NCBI GenBank assembly: GCA_934725525.1
Contig: CAKVCG010000099.1
Location: 1 to 6,453, forward strand
Origin: an uncultured Brachyspira sp.
Lineage (GTDB): Bacteria > Spirochaetota > Brachyspiria > Brachyspirales > Brachyspiraceae
Direction of reading: 5' to 3'
Length of the DNA stretch: 6,453 nucleotides
The translations under genes and the position numbers were made by a program. Of the stretch, positions 6,042-6,453 are shown piece by piece (within the stretch, counting starts at the first letter, position 1; every line of letters starts with the position of its first letter). The notes below the pieces were generated by a model. It worked only from the letters and a program-made list of their open reading frames with translations, searched no databases and had not been told where the DNA came from.

Positions 6042-6082
6042 ATACTTTTAAAGCATAATTAGATATAACAAAAAAGTATTTG
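6042..6082 (+). repeat. 41-bp intergenic element, copy B
   Basis: Second copy of the element at 4519-4559, in the same orientation and gapless, 35 of 41 positions identical. The 8-bp arms ATACTTTT (6042-6049) and AAAAGTAT (6072-6079) and the 22-nt spacing are preserved exactly, while six central positions differ. This pattern fits retention of the arms. As in copy A, the final TTG runs into a -35-like hexamer. It ends 42 nt before the small ORF at 6125. Confidence 0.55.
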
Positions 6083-6107
6083 CTATGATTATTTTAATAT
6101 ATAAAAC
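6080..6107 (+). promoter_or_regulatory. Weak candidate promoter adjoining element copy B
   Basis: TTGCTA (6080-6085) and TAAAAC (6102-6107) are 16 nt apart, the same offset from the 41-bp element as the TTGACT/TAAAAT pair next to copy A. Both hexamers are imperfect. The parallel placement is the main reason to list it. It would give the 47-codon ORF a very short leader. Confidence 0.25.
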
Positions 6108-6124
6108 GAAGATTATACGAGAAA

Positions 6125-6268
6125 ATGTTTCTTCTTATAGATTACGCTTTTTTTGATTATGACGAGGCGATTGTATTTTTCTTTTTGGATTATTTGGCGA
6201 TTATGGGATTTTTTATATTCGTAACTTATTATTCTTCAAAATTATCGCAAAGACAAAAAATTAAATAA
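6125..6268 (+). CDS. Possible 47-aa single-span membrane peptide
   Basis: I do not recognise this product. The ATG at 6125 opens 47 codons ending in TAA at 6266-6268. The peptide has an acidic N-terminal third (DYAFFDYDEA), a strongly hydrophobic aromatic stretch near residues 16-36 (FFFLDYLAIMGFFIFVTYY) and a basic C-terminal tail (SQRQKIK). This is a sensible layout for one membrane span with the basic end in the cytoplasm. Codons such as GAC, GAG and GCG resemble those of the neighbouring genes rather than random A/T filler. Against it, the ribosome site is poor (GAG only 3 nt before the ATG) and short frames occur by chance. It lies downstream of the 41-bp element copy B and upstream of an independent promoter, so it would be its own transcript. 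Confidence 0.4.
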   Translation: MFLLIDYAFFDYDEAIVFFFLDYLAIMGFFIFVTYYSSKLSQRQKIK

Positions 6269-6281
6269 TAAAATATAATAC

Positions 6282-6310
6282 TTGAAAATATATAATCTAT
6301 AATTTATAAT
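6282..6310 (+). promoter_or_regulatory. Consensus promoter for the carboxymuconolactone-decarboxylase-like gene
   Basis: TTGAAA (6282-6287) and a perfect TATAAT (6305-6310) are separated by exactly 17 nt, close to the housekeeping-sigma consensus. Transcription would start near 6317, giving a leader of about 72 nt. No operator palindrome is visible in the spacer, in contrast to the dehydrogenase promoter. Confidence 0.65.
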
Positions 6311-6314
6311 TAAA

Positions 6315-6349
6315 TTCAAATTAATTAAAATAAAAAATAATTAATTGAA
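6315..6349 (+). other. A/U-rich stem-loop at the 5' end of the last gene's leader
   Basis: TTCAAATTAATTA (6315-6327) pairs with TAATTAATTGAA (6338-6349), giving 12 base pairs with one bulged A and a 10-nt A-rich loop. Because the predicted transcription start is near 6317, the hairpin would sit at the extreme 5' end of the mRNA, where such structures can slow decay. The pairing is real in the sequence; the role is inference, and A/T-only arms are weak evidence. Confidence 0.35.
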
Positions 6350-6388
6350 AAAATAAAAACAAAAAATTTAAAACTAAAAGGAGTTTTT

Positions 6389-6453
6389 ATGGCAAGAGTA
6401 AAATATGTAGAATATGAAGAAGCTCAAGGAAAAGTAAAAGAAGCCTTTGACGA
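6389..6453 (+). CDS. Probable carboxymuconolactone decarboxylase/AhpD-family protein, N-terminus only
   Basis: Only the first 21 codons are in the window: MARVKYVEYEEAQGKVKEAF followed by Asp, then the edge. A start of this form, with a YV-acidic-A-G-KVKE-(Y/F)D pattern, is typical of small alpha-helical carboxymuconolactone decarboxylase-like proteins, many of which are AhpD-like, peroxidase-related thiol proteins. The redox CxxC motif that would confirm this lies further on and cannot be seen. The gene has the strong ribosome site AAAAGGAG at 6376-6383, 5 nt before the ATG, and its own consensus promoter. It is codirectional with the alcohol dehydrogenase but separated from it by a terminator. 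That it is a gene start is near certain; the family call is tentative. Confidence 0.6.
   Translation, partial: MARVKYVEYEEAQGKVKEAFD

Larger units (their letters stand above)
5902..6124 (+). other. Intergenic gap after the alcohol dehydrogenase
   Basis: Apart from the terminator and copy B of the 41-bp element, this 223-nt stretch is A/T-rich and shows no coding frame or RNA gene that I can support. Together with the stretch up to 6388 it forms a nearly 490-nt region whose only possible gene is the 47-codon frame at 6125. Confidence 0.7.

Overview
The window is A+T-rich DNA with strong AAGGAG-type ribosome sites. Its gene content (pnp, rpsO and ribF in one run, a YqhD-type iron alcohol dehydrogenase, a carboxymuconolactone-decarboxylase-like start) and its base and codon composition suggest an anaerobic, low-GC bacterium. 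A Brachyspira-like spirochaete is my best guess. That is inference from overall style; no rRNA or lineage marker is present.

Left part (1-4305, minus strand): one tightly packed transcription unit, read from right to left. It holds a 314-aa multi-pass membrane protein of unknown function, then ribF (FMN/FAD synthesis), then rpsO (ribosomal protein S15), then pnp (polynucleotide phosphorylase), which runs off the left edge inside its S1 domain. The gap between the membrane gene and ribF is 29 nt, ribF and rpsO overlap by 10 nt, and rpsO and pnp are separated by 111 nt holding an A/U-only stem-loop. The rpsO-pnp pairing is the widespread translation/RNA-decay arrangement.

Centre (4306-4728): a 423-nt divergent intergenic region. 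Leftward it carries a promoter lying almost on the start codon of the membrane gene. Rightward it carries a 41-bp element (copy A) abutting a candidate promoter, then a second promoter whose 19-bp spacer holds a near-perfect palindrome, the architecture of MerR-family-controlled promoters. A short, unusually G+C-rich leader with a 12-codon upstream ORF follows.

Right part (4729-6453, plus strand): a complete 390-aa iron-containing alcohol dehydrogenase, a clear intrinsic terminator, a second copy of the 41-bp element (copy B), a possible 47-aa single-span membrane peptide, a consensus promoter with an A/U-rich 5' stem-loop, and the first 21 codons of a probable carboxymuconolactone-decarboxylase/AhpD-family protein cut by the right edge.

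The left unit is housekeeping (flavin cofactors, ribosome, RNA turnover). The right side looks like separately regulated redox or aldehyde-detoxification genes. The most interesting signals are regulatory: the MerR-type promoter, the duplicated 41-bp element next to two promoters, and the structured leader of the dehydrogenase. I found no clear evidence of a wholly new multi-gene system.
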